Shown: piece after piece, positions 1 through 8,262 of the stretch
Numbering within the stretch: the first letter of the stretch is position 1
How the letters are laid out: the number at the start of each line of letters is the position of its first letter
NCBI RefSeq assembly: GCF_900162665.1
Contig: NZ_LT727809.1
Coordinates: forward strand, 113,965 to 177,964
Reading direction: 5' to 3'
From: Oceanobacillus sojae
Lineage (GTDB): Bacteria > Bacillota > Bacilli > Bacillales > Amphibacillaceae
Length of the DNA: 64,000 nucleotides
Made by a program: the position numbers and the translations under genes
The notes under the pieces: generated by a model
Told to the model about the DNA's origin: nothing
Database searches by the model: none
What the model saw: the letters and a program-made list of their open reading frames with translations, nothing else

Positions 1-1
1 A

Positions 2-454
2 AGAAAGCGTTACGACCCAAGGTACTCTTTAATCCCTCCACACATTACATTAAAGTACCCGTTTGAAACAAATTCTGACGAGATAGATGAAGTTGTCCAG
101 GCATTGCATAAAATTGCCGGAAGTACAGATCCTTTTTATATTCATATCAACAAAGTCAGCACCTTTGAACCAGTAACAAATACAATTTATTTAAAGGTCG
201 AACCAATTGAGCAGCTGAAGATGCTTAATGAACAGCTGCAACAGGGAATATTCGAAAATAACCAGGATCATTCTTTTGTGCCGCATATTACGATTGCGCA
301 GGACCTGGTACATGATGAATTCAGAGATATTGTTGGAAGATTGAAAATGGAAGGCTTTGAAATCAAAGATTATATTGACCGTTTCCAGCTCTTATATGAA
401 TTGGAGAATGGCTCCTGGACAGTCTATGAAACATTTTTATTGGGAAAGGAATAA
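2..454 (+). CDS. yjcG: YjcG-type 2H phosphoesterase (5' end cut by window)
   Basis: The reading frame is open from base 2, so only the last 150 codons are visible; family members are about 170 residues, so roughly 20 N-terminal residues are missing. Two H-x-T motifs, HIT near the start of the visible part (after IPP) and HIT in PHITIAQ, are the paired catalytic signatures of the 2H phosphoesterase superfamily (2'-5' RNA ligase/cyclic phosphodiesterase-like). The in vivo substrate of YjcG is not known to me. The gene is followed after 7 bases by a GNAT gene, the same pairing as yjcG/yjcF in B. subtilis, and the ribosome site of that gene lies inside the 3' end of this one, so the two are probably co-transcribed. 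Confidence 0.85.
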   Translation, partial: RKRYDPRYSLIPPHITLKYPFETNSDEIDEVVQALHKIAGSTDPFYIHINKVSTFEPVTNTIYLKVEPIEQLKMLNEQLQQGIFENNQDHSFVPHITIAQDLVHDEFRDIVGRLKMEGFEIKDYIDRFQLLYELENGSWTVYETFLLGKE

Positions 455-461
455 AGAATTC

Positions 462-887
462 ATGTTAGTAAAGATTGCGACTGCTCCTAAAGAGTTAGAA
501 ACTGTATATCAAATCCGGACAGAGGTATTTGTTGAGGAGCAGAACGTACCGCCGGAAAGAGAAATAGATGAATTTGATAAAAAGGCAACCCATTTTATTG
601 CATATGAGGATGAACTCCCTGTTGCTGCAGCCCGTTTACGGTTTACAGAAGACGGTTACGGTAAGCTGGAACGGATATGTGTCTTGAAATCGCAGCGTGG
701 AAAATCTCTCGGAAAAAAATTAATGACTAAGATGGAAGAAGAAATCAAAAATCAGGATTTTCATAAAGCTAAGCTGAACGCGCAGACACATGCACAGGAT
801 TTTTATCGAAAGCTGGGCTATGAGGTTACTTCTGGAGAATTTCTGGATGCAGGAATCCCGCATGTCACAATGGTTAAATACTTATAA
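462..887 (+). CDS. yjcF: GNAT family N-acetyltransferase (YjcF-like)
   Basis: Predicted 141-residue cytosolic acetyl-CoA-dependent N-acetyltransferase. The start at 462 is chosen because GGAAAGGA lies about 10 bases upstream and the family begins right at this point; a longer frame opens at 357 but overlaps yjcG. Visible GNAT features are the conserved beta-strand/helix segment ERICVLKSQRGKSLGKKL (motif A, acetyl-CoA pyrophosphate loop, about residues 70-87) and the C-terminal AQDFYRKLGYE motif (about 108-118). The substrate cannot be read from sequence. It follows yjcG after 7 bases and is closed by a factor-independent terminator, so this is the last gene of the small operon. Confidence 0.85.
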   Translation: MLVKIATAPKELETVYQIRTEVFVEEQNVPPEREIDEFDKKATHFIAYEDELPVAAARLRFTEDGYGKLERICVLKSQRGKSLGKKLMTKMEEEIKNQDFHKAKLNAQTHAQDFYRKLGYEVTSGEFLDAGIPHVTMVKYL

Positions 888-895
888 TTTTAAGA

Positions 896-928
896 AGGCT
901 CTTATCTCTCGGGGATAGGAGCTTTTTT
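896..928 (+). terminator. Terminator after yjcF
   Basis: Stem gctcttatc (898-906) pairs with gataggagc (914-922) with one G-T pair, followed by a run of seven T. It lies directly behind the yjcF stop. Confidence 0.8.
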
Positions 929-1063
929 TATTGCAGATTAACCAGCTGCAAAATTCCCATAAACATAGAGCTTATGTGATAAATATTTCAAAAATCGTTC
1001 ACAAATAGGAATGAGGTTCAATTTTTATCGAATATTCAGGAAAACCCACATAAATTACTATTA

Positions 1064-1402
1064 ATGGAGAAAAGTTTAAGGAAAGCGTTATTATTGAAAA
1101 GTGTATATATGTATTATATCGATAATATGTCCCAGCACGATATCGCGCAGGATTTTCATTTTTCCAGAAGTAAAATATCAAGGCTTTTGCTGGAAGCAAG
1201 GGAGCAAGGTATTGTTCAGATAAACGTAACAACTCCGGTAACACGCTGTTTTGATTTAGAGCAGCAGCTGAAAGATGTATTTGGGATAAGTGAAGCCGTT
1301 GCAGTTCCAGTATATTCAACGAAAGAAGCAATTGACTCAGCGCTGGCGGGGAAATAGGCAGATACATTAATTACCGATGAACCTGTTGCAGATTTTCTTT
1401 AA
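1064..1402 (+). pseudogene. SorC/DeoR-type sugar regulator, internally deleted
   Basis: Residues 1-97 form the N-terminal part of a SorC-family transcription regulator: a helix-turn-helix with SQHDIAQDFHFSRSKISRLLLEAREQGIVQI, then the start of the sugar-binding domain (LEQQLKDVFGISEAVAVP). The frame stops at a TAG (1355-1357). Directly after it the same frame reads DTLITDEPVADFL and a stop, which resembles the extreme C-terminus of SorC proteins (LITDE-x-x-A-x-x-LL). Full-length members are about 310 residues, so roughly 200 residues of the effector domain are missing between the two ends. No convincing ribosome site precedes 1064. I infer an internal deletion; the protein could at most make a DNA-binding fragment. 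SorC regulators usually control sugar or polyol operons, as found just downstream. Confidence 0.75.
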
Positions 1403-1505
1403 TACTCCTTTATGGCAGGATAAAAAGTATTTATAAAATCTTTCTGAAAGAGAAGTTGATAATTATAAGAATATTTAATAACTTCCCTTCATTTCAGCAT
1501 TCCTG

Positions 1506-1526
1506 TAAAATAGAATAGATTCTATT
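1506..1526 (+). promoter_or_regulatory. Possible -10 box with 8+2+8 palindrome before the symporter
   Basis: TAAAAT (1506-1511) could be a -10 element. It overlaps a perfect inverted repeat aatagaat-ag-attctatt (1509-1526), about 34 bases before the symporter ATG. No good -35 box was found, so the promoter reading is tentative; the palindrome would fit a repressor site. Confidence 0.35.
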
Positions 1527-1559
1527 AATATCATATTGTAAAGAGAGAGGAAATATAAA

Positions 1560-2798
1560 ATGTTAGAAAAATTAAAAGCCTATCGATTTCCACTTATTCT
1601 TTTAGCTTCTATTATTATCGGAGCGATAATTGGGTTATTTTTTGGAGAAGATGCAGCTGTATTAAAACCTTTCGGGGACTTATTTATTAATTTACTGTTT
1701 ATGATTGTTATCCCGCTCGTGTTTTTCTCTATTTCATCAGCTATCGCCAGCATGGACAGCATGAAAAGACTCGGAAAAATTATGGGTTCGATGATTACCG
1801 TCTTTGTGATAACCGGAGTTATTGCAGCTGTATTTATGCTTGTTGCGACAGTTATTTTTAAGCCTGGTTCAGGTGTGGATATTCCATTAAGTGCTCCTGA
1901 AAATGTAGAAGAGCAAAGCCTGTCAGATCAATTAGTCAACACGTTTACTGTTCCGGATTTTGTTGAACTGTTCTCACGAGATAATATGATGGCGCTTATT
2001 GTAATGTCGATACTGGTTGGTGTGGCGACCGGGCTCTCCAGAGAGAAGGGGAGGCCATTTGCGAGACTTCTTACGAGTGCATCTGATGTATTTATGAAGC
2101 TGATTCAGCTTATTATGTATTATGCACCTATTGGATTAGGAGCGTACTTTGCCTCCTTAGTCGGAGAATTTGGTACAGCACTGATTGGCGATTATGCAAA
2201 AGCAGTGATTGTTTATTATCCGGTGTCTATTTTGTATTTCGCTATTGGCTTTACATTATATGCATTTATCGCTGGTGGAAGAAAAGGAGTCAGCCGCTTT
2301 TGGAAGAATATACTTGGTCCAGCTGCTACCTCATTAGGTACAGGAAGCAGTGTGGCTACCATTCCAGTTAATCTGCAGGCAGCAGAGCGGATTGGTGTTC
2401 CAAAAGATATCCGTGAGACGATTATGCCTCTTGGAGCAACTATTCACATGGATGGTTCCTGTTTATCAGCTATGTTAAAAATTGCCTTTATCTTTGGCGT
2501 ATTTAATCAGGATTTTACCGGAATTGACACATTTTTAACTGCTATTGGTATTTGTTTATTATCCGGTATTGTTATGAGTGGAATTCCGGGCGGAGGTTTT
2601 ACAGGAGAATTAATGATAATTACATTGTACGGTTTTCCAATCGAAGCTCTGCCAATCATTACTGCGATCGGAGTTGTTGTTGATCCGCCGGCTACGATGG
2701 TTAACTCGACAGGTGATACAGTTTCGAGTATGGTTGTGGCTAGACATATTGAAGGGAAGGACTGGATGGAGAAGGCAGATGCATCATCCAGTGCTTAA
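1560..2798 (+). CDS. Dicarboxylate/amino acid:cation symporter (DAACS/SDF family)
   Basis: A 412-residue integral membrane secondary transporter that would import an anionic substrate (dicarboxylate or amino acid) with Na+ or H+. Family signatures are clear: MIVIPLVFFSISSAI in TM2, LGTGSSVATIPV (serine-rich hairpin HP1 region), PLGATIHMDGSCL (TM7 region), SGIPGGGFTGE (HP2) and VDPPATMVNSTGD, the NSTGD segment corresponding to the substrate-binding TM8 Asp. The ATG at 1560 has GAGAGAGG about 8 bases upstream. It stands alone, with an 18-bp palindrome in its upstream region and a strong terminator behind. Which substrate it carries cannot be read from sequence. Confidence 0.9.
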   Translation: MLEKLKAYRFPLILLASIIIGAIIGLFFGEDAAVLKPFGDLFINLLFMIVIPLVFFSISSAIASMDSMKRLGKIMGSMITVFVITGVIAAVFMLVATVIFKPGSGVDIPLSAPENVEEQSLSDQLVNTFTVPDFVELFSRDNMMALIVMSILVGVATGLSREKGRPFARLLTSASDVFMKLIQLIMYYAPIGLGAYFASLVGEFGTALIGDYAKAVIVYYPVSILYFAIGFTLYAFIAGGRKGVSRFWKNILGPAATSLGTGSSVATIPVNLQAAERIGVPKDIRETIMPLGATIHMDGSCLSAMLKIAFIFGVFNQDFTGIDTFLTAIGICLLSGIVMSGIPGGGFTGELMIITLYGFPIEALPIITAIGVVVDPPATMVNSTGDTVSSMVVARHIEGKDWMEKADASSSA

Positions 2799-2801
2799 TA
2801 T

Positions 2802-2842
2802 AAAAAAACAAGACGCACAAGTACAAAGCGTCTTGTTTTTTT
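2802..2842 (+). terminator. Terminator after the symporter
   Basis: A perfect 15-bp stem (2802-2816 with 2828-2842) whose arms are A-rich then aagacgc / gcgtctt then T-rich. It ends in a T run and lies just behind the symporter stop. Confidence 0.9.
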
Positions 2843-2926
2843 ATATGTTAAAAATCATATTATGAGATCATTTCATTTTACAGACATTAATCGATAATAA
2901 ATAAATTGAAATTTTAAAATAATAAA

Positions 2927-2955
2927 TTGACAAAGAATATCAATTATACTATTAT
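2927..2955 (+). promoter_or_regulatory. Sigma-A promoter of the aldolase/PTS operon
   Basis: TTGACA (2927-2932), 17-base spacer, TATTAT (2950-2955). The transcription start should lie near 2962, immediately before the shared 19-bp operator. The same promoter/operator order occurs on the minus strand at 12554-12506. Confidence 0.7.
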
Positions 2956-2966
2956 AATTTTAAACC

Positions 2967-2989
2967 ATTATACGTACAAACGGTTTAAG
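2967..2989 (+). promoter_or_regulatory. Putative GntR operator, copy 1
   Basis: attatacgtacaaacggtt (2967-2985) recurs exactly, in opposite orientation, at 12506-12524. Its core TTATACGTACAA is an imperfect palindrome, as expected for a dimeric GntR-family protein. It sits just after the predicted transcription start of the aldolase operon, so bound protein would repress. That the regulator encoded at 12675 is the binder is inference. Confidence 0.65.
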
Positions 2990-3055
2990 TTGTAATAATT
3001 TAAACAATAATGGGTTGGTACTTTATACAAAATAATCTAAGGAGTGGACGACCAA

Positions 3056-3835
3056 ATGGGAAAATCGTTACGGCTGTCAAGAATTTTTAGAAAGGACACA
3101 GGTAACTCACTTATATTACCTGTAGATCATGGAATTGGAGGGAGTATTGAAGGATTAGAAGACCCAGTTAAGATTCTTAAAGAGTTACAAACACCTGATA
3201 TTGACGCAATATTACTAAATGATGGTGTTGCTAGACAAGCTGAAGAAGTTTTTCATGGAAAAGGCACACCAGCCCGAATGTTAAATTCGGATATTTTTAG
3301 TTATGAAGTAAAAAATGAACGAATGGAACATCATTTAACGTTCAGTCCAGAGTTTGCAGTCCGTAAAGGATATGATTGTATAAAGCTTGTCTTGTTTTGG
3401 GATCGCCCTGCTGAGGAAAGAATGCGTTCTATGAAATTGATAGCCTCTGTTATTGAGGAAGCAGAAAAATGGGAAATGCCGGTTTTAGTGGAGCCCCTTA
3501 CATCAAAGCCAATCGAAGATCCTAAAGAGCGGGCAAAAGTTATCTCTGATGCAAATAGAGCTGCGTTTGAACTAGGTGCGGATATATTAAAAGTAGCTCA
3601 CCCTGGTGATACAAAAACACTTGAAAACTGGGTGAATTATTTTGATATTCCTATTATTCTGCTAGGTGGAAATAAAAGCGGGACTACGGAAGATTTAGTG
3701 AAAATGGTAGATGATGCTATTAATGTTGGTATTAATGGTGTTGCTATTGGCAGGAATGTTTGGCAACGGCCGCCAAAAGAAGCAAAAGAATTATTAGCTA
3801 GATTTGCAGAAATTATCCATAAGCCAAGAAACTAA
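3056..3835 (+). CDS. Class I aldolase, DhnA/FbaB/LsrF family
   Basis: A 259-residue TIM-barrel aldolase of the DhnA type (archaeal class I fructose-bisphosphate aldolase, LsrF, ADH synthase group). PVDHG near residue 24 is the conserved N-terminal Asp motif, and ADILKVAHPGD near residue 180 carries the Lys expected to form the Schiff base, followed by the barrel-end strands IILLGGNKSG and GVAIGRNVWQ that bind phosphate in this family. I chose the ATG at 3056: an in-frame GTG at 3044 overlaps the AAGGAG ribosome site. First gene of the operon behind the promoter at 2927, with the MDR dehydrogenase next. It probably cleaves a phosphorylated ketose derived from the PTS sugar alcohol; the exact substrate is unknown. 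Confidence 0.8.
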   Translation: MGKSLRLSRIFRKDTGNSLILPVDHGIGGSIEGLEDPVKILKELQTPDIDAILLNDGVARQAEEVFHGKGTPARMLNSDIFSYEVKNERMEHHLTFSPEFAVRKGYDCIKLVLFWDRPAEERMRSMKLIASVIEEAEKWEMPVLVEPLTSKPIEDPKERAKVISDANRAAFELGADILKVAHPGDTKTLENWVNYFDIPIILLGGNKSGTTEDLVKMVDDAINVGINGVAIGRNVWQRPPKEAKELLARFAEIIHKPRN

Positions 3836-3898
3836 AAATGTTAATTATTAAGTAACTCGAAATATTTAGCACAAGAATAACTTAAGGGAGGAATTTTG

Positions 3899-4963
3899 AT
3901 GACTAAAATGAGAAAGTTTGCTGTTTTAACAAACGCAAAAAATGCAGAGGTACATGAAGGAGAAATCCCTGAGGTTGGTAATAATCAAGTCCTCATTAAG
4001 CAAAAAAATTGTAATATTTGTACAACAGATTTCGGGCAATGGCTTGGTCTAAGGGAACATCAACCATATCCGATGGCAGGCGGACATGAAGGTGCTGGAA
4101 TCGTTGTCGCAAAAGGTAAAAATGTGAGAGATGAAATAAGTATAGGAGATCATGTTGCACTTGCTTATGATTACTGTGGAGAATGTACGGCTTGTCAAAC
4201 TGGGAGAACGAGCGAGTGTGTAGAGATATCAAACCCTTTTAAAGATAAAAATGATGAAGGATATTACGGTCATTTAGGTTTTGCAACTTATAATGTTAAG
4301 GATGCAAATGCAGTGATTAAAATGAATCCTGAATTATCGTTTAGTGAGGCCGGGTTTTTGGAACCGCTCGCAACTGTGGTAAGTGGTCTAAAGCGATTAA
4401 GGGTTAGCGCGTTAGAACGTGTTGTTGTCATTGGTGCTGGAACAATGGGGATATTAAATGCACTAGCTGCTACAGCATATGGCGCAGAAGTCATTGTTAC
4501 TGAAATGATGGATAAGAAGATTGAAGCGGCAAGATCAATGGGGCTAAATGTTATTGATGTAAAAGAATGTGATCCAGTAGAAAAAGTAAAAGAATTAACA
4601 AATGATGAGGGGGCAGATGCAGTTATTCTTGCCGTTGGAGCTACGAAAGCAAATAATCAAGCATTAGAAATGGTTAAGCGCTTAAATGGTAGATTGTTGC
4701 TTTTTGCTGCAGGGTATCCTGCTCCTGAATTACATGTAGATTCGAATTTAGCCCATTATAGAAAAATGGAATTGATAGGGACCTACGGAGCTGATATACA
4801 TGACTTTAATAAATCAGCAAATTTATTAAATACTGGAAAAGTTGATGTGTCAAAATTAATTGAAACAAAAGTACCTCTAGAAGAAATCCAAAAAGCTTAC
4901 GAGATTGCTAGTGCGCAAGGAAGTTACCGCGTAAGTGTTTTATTACAAGAAGAGTCAGAATAA
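3899..4963 (+). CDS. Zinc-dependent MDR alcohol/polyol dehydrogenase
   Basis: A 354-residue medium-chain dehydrogenase. The catalytic zinc site is represented by NCNICTTDF (about residue 40) and GGHEGAG (about 62-68). The structural zinc loop has four Cys in YCGECTACQTGRTSEC (about 92-107). A Rossmann fold follows at VIGAGTMGILNA (about 180), with an acidic residue (VTEMM) at the end of beta-2, which favours NAD(H). Start ATG 3899 has AAGGGAGG 7 bases upstream; a TTG one codon earlier is less likely. It lies between the aldolase and the glucitol-type PTS, and no SrlD-type short-chain dehydrogenase is present, so I infer that it oxidises the phosphorylated polyol. Specificity (sorbitol, galactitol, arabitol-type) is open. 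Confidence 0.85.
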   Translation: MTKMRKFAVLTNAKNAEVHEGEIPEVGNNQVLIKQKNCNICTTDFGQWLGLREHQPYPMAGGHEGAGIVVAKGKNVRDEISIGDHVALAYDYCGECTACQTGRTSECVEISNPFKDKNDEGYYGHLGFATYNVKDANAVIKMNPELSFSEAGFLEPLATVVSGLKRLRVSALERVVVIGAGTMGILNALAATAYGAEVIVTEMMDKKIEAARSMGLNVIDVKECDPVEKVKELTNDEGADAVILAVGATKANNQALEMVKRLNGRLLLFAAGYPAPELHVDSNLAHYRKMELIGTYGADIHDFNKSANLLNTGKVDVSKLIETKVPLEEIQKAYEIASAQGSYRVSVLLQEESE

Positions 4964-5030
4964 CTTTACGCAATAAAAATAATACGATGTATGAAGTAAT
5001 TGGAGAGGGTATCACGCTCTCTTTTACAGT

Positions 5031-5045
5031 ATGTAAGCGCAAACA
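5031..5045 (+). promoter_or_regulatory. Candidate CcpA cre site before srlA
   Basis: atgtaagcgcaaaca fits the degenerate cre consensus WTGNAANCGNWNNCW at every fixed position. It lies about 80 bases upstream of srlA in the 160-base gap after the dehydrogenase. Carbon catabolite repression of a PTS polyol operon is the usual arrangement in Bacillaceae; binding is inferred. Confidence 0.5.
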
Positions 5046-5126
5046 TATAATAAATTAATTTTTTGGCATGAAGTTTTTTAAAATCTCAATCAAAATCAGT
5101 ATAACAAATAAAAGGAGGATGAAGTT

Positions 5127-5654
5127 ATGTCGTTTGTTGTTGATTTTGCGGAACAGTTTATGGGCTTTTTCGGATTTGTAGGGGATACGTTTGTCGGCAT
5201 GTTTACTGGCATTGTTCCTATACTTGTAGGAATGCTAACTTTAATTCAATTTATTGTAAATCTTGTTGGTGAAAACCGAATTGAAAGAATGGGAAAATTA
5301 TTAGCAAAAAGTAGCATATTAAAATATTCGATATTCCCGGTATTTGCTGCATTTTTCCTTGGAAGCCCAGCAAGTGGTACTATGGGAAGGTTCCTACCGG
5401 AAAAGTCAAAACCAGGATTAATGGAAGCGTTTTTTAGAAATGGACATCCCTTGACTAGTTTATTTCCCCATACAAATCCAGCTGAATTATTTGTTTGGCT
5501 AGGAGTTGCCCAAGGTATTGAGGCACTTGGATTGCCAGTTGGAGCTTTAGCTATTCGCTATGTTATTACCGGTATTGTTGTAGGTGTCATCAGTGGTATT
5601 ATTACCGAGATAGTATTTACAATTATTGCTAAAAGAAATAATTACGAAGTTTAA
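5127..5654 (+). CDS. srlA: PTS glucitol/sorbitol transporter subunit IIC (SrlA-like)
   Basis: A 175-residue membrane protein matching the IIC2 component of the glucitol (Gut) PTS family. Visible family segments are the N-terminal amphipathic/TM stretch, FFLGSPASGTMGRFLPE and the conserved NGHPLTSLFPHTNPAELFVW, then two C-terminal TM helices ending in positively charged AKRNN. It forms the sugar-alcohol channel with SrlE. AAAGGAGG precedes the ATG. It is followed after 14 bases by srlE, and srlB and gutM lie further on, so all four belong to one transport system. The polyol is not determined by sequence: the Gut family includes glucitol and possibly related hexitols. Confidence 0.92.
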   Translation: MSFVVDFAEQFMGFFGFVGDTFVGMFTGIVPILVGMLTLIQFIVNLVGENRIERMGKLLAKSSILKYSIFPVFAAFFLGSPASGTMGRFLPEKSKPGLMEAFFRNGHPLTSLFPHTNPAELFVWLGVAQGIEALGLPVGALAIRYVITGIVVGVISGIITEIVFTIIAKRNNYEV

Positions 5655-5668
5655 CAGGGGGGATAAAA

Positions 5669-6679
5669 ATGTCTAAAAGTATAACGATTAAAGTTGAAAA
5701 AGGTGGTAGTGGTTGGGGCGGTCCACTTTACTTACAATGTGAAGGGAAGAAAAACAAAGTATTATCAATGACAGGTGGAGGAATTCATGATTTAGCTACA
5801 CATATTGCAGACGCTATAAGCGGTGTGGCAGTTGATGGATTTAAAGAGGTACCGAATGATGATGAGATTGTTTGTGCAATTATTAATTGTGGCGGTACAT
5901 TAAGATGTGGTGTTTACCCACAAAAAGGGATTTACACGATTAATTTAAATGCGATTGGTCCATCTGGCCCTTTAGCTGAGCACATTAAAGAGGAAATATA
6001 CGTTTCTGGGGTTAAAAAAGGAAATATTACAATAGTACAAGAATCAGACCAGCCAGATCATGAACACGCTGCGGTAGTAGAACCTGAATTAGAGAAACAA
6101 CCAAAAAAAGTCGATAAACAACGCGCAGCCGAAGAAAGCGGTAACCTGATATTTAAACTATTAACCAAAATTGGTTCTGGCGTTGGCTCTGTAGTTTCCA
6201 TGTTCTTAGACTCTGGTAGAAAAACGGTCGATCTGTTATTGAAAACGATTATACCATTCATGGCATTCGTTAGTATTTTAGTAGCACTAGTCCAATATAC
6301 AGGAGTAGGGGAATTGATTGCGAACGCTTTAACCCCGCTAGGGTCGTCACTTTGGGGATTACTGCTTATTTCTATTATTTGTAGTTTCCCGTTCTTGTCA
6401 CCTATCCTGGGACCAGGAGCAGCTGTTGCGCAGGTCGTTGGTGTTCTAGTAGGCACGCAAATTGCAGCAGGAGCAATTCCACCACAATTCGCATTACCAG
6501 CTTTGTTTGCTATCAACGCACAAGTAGGTGGGGACTTCTTCCCTGTAGGTATGTCTTTAATGCAGGCGAAACCAAAAACAATAGAATATGGTACACCAGC
6601 ATTCCTGATCGCGAGACAAATTTCAAGCCCTATTGCTGTTGTTATTGCATATCTGTTCAGTATTGGACTCTATAATTAA
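5669..6679 (+). CDS. srlE: PTS glucitol/sorbitol transporter subunit IIBC (SrlE-like)
   Basis: A 336-residue protein with an N-terminal IIB domain (residues 1-125) and a C-terminal membrane IIC1 part. The IIB phosphorylation site lies in NCGGTLRCGVYPQKG (about residues 75-89), where one of the two Cys accepts phosphate from SrlB; GPSGPLAEHI and IYVSGVKKGNIT are further IIB family motifs. A charged linker (about 130-155) precedes four to five TM helices with FPFLSPILGPGAAVAQVVG and NAQVGGDFFPVGMSL. GGGGGG lies before the ATG. The downstream gap of 290 bases to srlB is longer than in typical srl operons; it contains a weak hairpin near 6705-6725 and AT-rich sequence and might hold an internal promoter. 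Confidence 0.93.
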   Translation: MSKSITIKVEKGGSGWGGPLYLQCEGKKNKVLSMTGGGIHDLATHIADAISGVAVDGFKEVPNDDEIVCAIINCGGTLRCGVYPQKGIYTINLNAIGPSGPLAEHIKEEIYVSGVKKGNITIVQESDQPDHEHAAVVEPELEKQPKKVDKQRAAEESGNLIFKLLTKIGSGVGSVVSMFLDSGRKTVDLLLKTIIPFMAFVSILVALVQYTGVGELIANALTPLGSSLWGLLLISIICSFPFLSPILGPGAAVAQVVGVLVGTQIAAGAIPPQFALPALFAINAQVGGDFFPVGMSLMQAKPKTIEYGTPAFLIARQISSPIAVVIAYLFSIGLYN

Positions 6680-6969
6680 AGTGATTGAACTATTAAAATT
6701 AAAAATTCGCAGTTAGCGAAAATTTAATAGTAGATGAGAGCAGGAAATAAATGGTTTATGCTAATCAACTTTCATTTAATTAGTAAAACAGGTATCTGTT
6801 TTTATTAATAGGATTGTATAAATGGTAGACTAACCAATTCAGCTCTCTATATTTTTTTGAAGTTAAAACTAACATAATAGTTACAATAATAGATTTATAA
6901 AAATCAAAAAGAAAAGATAAATAATATGTTAAAATATTTATCGTAAATATTTTTAAGGAGGTAATTTAC

Positions 6970-7323
6970 TTGAAATATAACGTAAATATTGTCGAAGTTG
7001 GTTCAAATGTTGAGGGTATGTTGAAAACGGGGTTATTAATTCTTTTTAATCAAAGTGCACCGGAAGATTTAAAACCATTCTGTGTTGTTACCGAAGAAAA
7101 TAAGCATGATGGACAAGTAGAGTCAGGTGATGTTATGACTATAGTAGGTTGTACGTATAAGGTCACAGCTGTAGGCAATATTGTCAATGAAAATCTCTAT
7201 TCGCTTGGACATGCCTCACTATGTTTTGATGGAGCAAAGGAGGCACAATTACCTGGTCATATTCATTTAACACCGGATTTTGAAAGCGATTTATCCAATC
7301 TTGGGGAAATTACAATCGAGTAG
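6970..7323 (+). CDS. srlB: PTS glucitol/sorbitol transporter subunit IIA (SrlB-like)
   Basis: A 117-residue cytosolic phosphocarrier that passes phosphate from HPr to the Cys of SrlE. It aligns along its full length with the family pattern: VEVGSNVEGML, VTEENKHDGQVESGDVM with the His expected to be phosphorylated (about residue 46), YKVTAVGNIVNENLYSLGHASLCFDG, and LPGHIHL near the end. The start is TTG at 6970 with AAGGAGG 8 bases upstream; no ATG fits. It is followed after 8 bases by gutM. Together with srlA and srlE this makes a full Gut-type permease. Confidence 0.9.
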   Translation: MKYNVNIVEVGSNVEGMLKTGLLILFNQSAPEDLKPFCVVTEENKHDGQVESGDVMTIVGCTYKVTAVGNIVNENLYSLGHASLCFDGAKEAQLPGHIHLTPDFESDLSNLGEITIE

Positions 7324-7331
7324 GTGAGAAA

Positions 7332-7718
7332 ATGGAGATTCTATTTTTATTCTTTATTGTTTTAGTTATTTTGCAATGGTTTTTTAAAGTAAAACAGACA
7401 AAAGTATTGCATACCCATTATAATAAGTTTTTAGAAACAGGAAATGTATTAGTGGAGAGAAAGAAAGGTATTTTTTCTGGTGCTATTATCATGCTTCAAT
7501 TAGATAAGGAAGCGAATATTAAAGGCTGTTTATTGATGTCTGGTGCAACCTTTTTTTCTTCTTGGCGCAGTTGTGAAGAACTAATAAATGAAAACTTATT
7601 GAGTATAAACGAGGAAAACCTTAATGGCTATAAAAAAACTGTAAGAAAAGTAATTGCTAAAGCTGTTGAAAGTTATCAAAAGAGTAAAGAAAAAGAGCTA
7701 CAGGAGAAACCGGTTTAG
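7332..7718 (+). CDS. gutM: Glucitol operon activator-like protein GutM
   Basis: A 128-residue protein with one N-terminal TM helix (about residues 2-17) and a cytosolic domain. The family pattern is visible in WFFKVKQTKVLHTHYNKFLETGNVLVERKKGIFSGAIIMLQLD and in GCLLMSGATFFSSWR. In enterics GutM activates the glucitol operon; in Firmicutes it accompanies Gut PTS genes and regulators, and its mechanism is less clear. It starts 8 bases after the srlB stop and is the last intact gene of the operon; the next coding remnant is a decayed aldo/keto reductase. Confidence 0.8.
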   Translation: MEILFLFFIVLVILQWFFKVKQTKVLHTHYNKFLETGNVLVERKKGIFSGAIIMLQLDKEANIKGCLLMSGATFFSSWRSCEELINENLLSINEENLNGYKKTVRKVIAKAVESYQKSKEKELQEKPV

Positions 7719-7812
7719 TAATTGTTGACTAAATATTTATTTCAAATCTTTTACTAATAAGAACAAAAGTCATTAAAAAAAGGAAGTATATTAAAAAAAT
7801 GACAACGAAAAA

Positions 7813-8262
7813 ATGAGAAATGATGTAATTATGCCCCAAGCGGGGGTTGGTGTTTATAAAATGATAGATCCGAAAGAAACGGTAAATGAAATGCCAATGG
7901 TTAACCCAGGTAGAATGTCAATCATATCTCCAGTAAAAGGAATTAAAAAGCTATTATGAGGAAAGCGAAATAGCTATTACAGCATGGGCACTTCTTGGTA
8001 AAGGAACAATTTTACAAGATGAGCTGACTAAAGAACTTGCTCAAAAATATGGTAAGATACCTGCCTAGATTATTTTGAGGTGGCGTTTAGAGTGTGATAC
8101 AATTGCTATTCCGAAATCTGTTACACCGTTACGTATTAAGAAAAATTTTAAGTTATTTGATTTCTCAATTGAAAAAAAGATATGAATAAGCTTGCTAATC
8201 TTGATCATATTGGTCGAATAGATGCTGATTCAAATATTGATGATGATTTTAGACATTTTTAA
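7813..8262 (+). pseudogene. Aldo/keto reductase pseudogene (deletion, frameshift, nonsense)
   Basis: Pieces of an aldo/keto reductase can be read across frames. From 7813 comes MPQAGVGVYKMIDPKETV, the usual N-terminus, which jumps within a few codons to PMVNPGRMSIISPVKG, a region about 140 residues further along in intact proteins, so the catalytic Asp/Tyr/Lys part is gone. A frameshift follows near 7955 (KKLL/EES), then EIAITAWALLGKGTILQDELTKELA; a TAG at about 8066 replaces the Gln of A-Q-I-I-L-R-W. The rest (ECDTIAIPKSVTPLRIKKN ... ADSNIDDDFRHF) reaches the normal C-terminus. No product can be functional. It may once have been the last gene of the polyol operon. Confidence 0.8.

Noticed and set aside
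999..1367. 122-codon minus-strand frame opposite the SorC remnant
   Set aside because: Shadow of the SorC frame; no ribosome site, no recognisable domain.
6058..6516. 152-codon minus-strand open frame inside srlE
   Set aside because: It is antisense to the well-supported srlE gene, has biased composition and no ribosome site.
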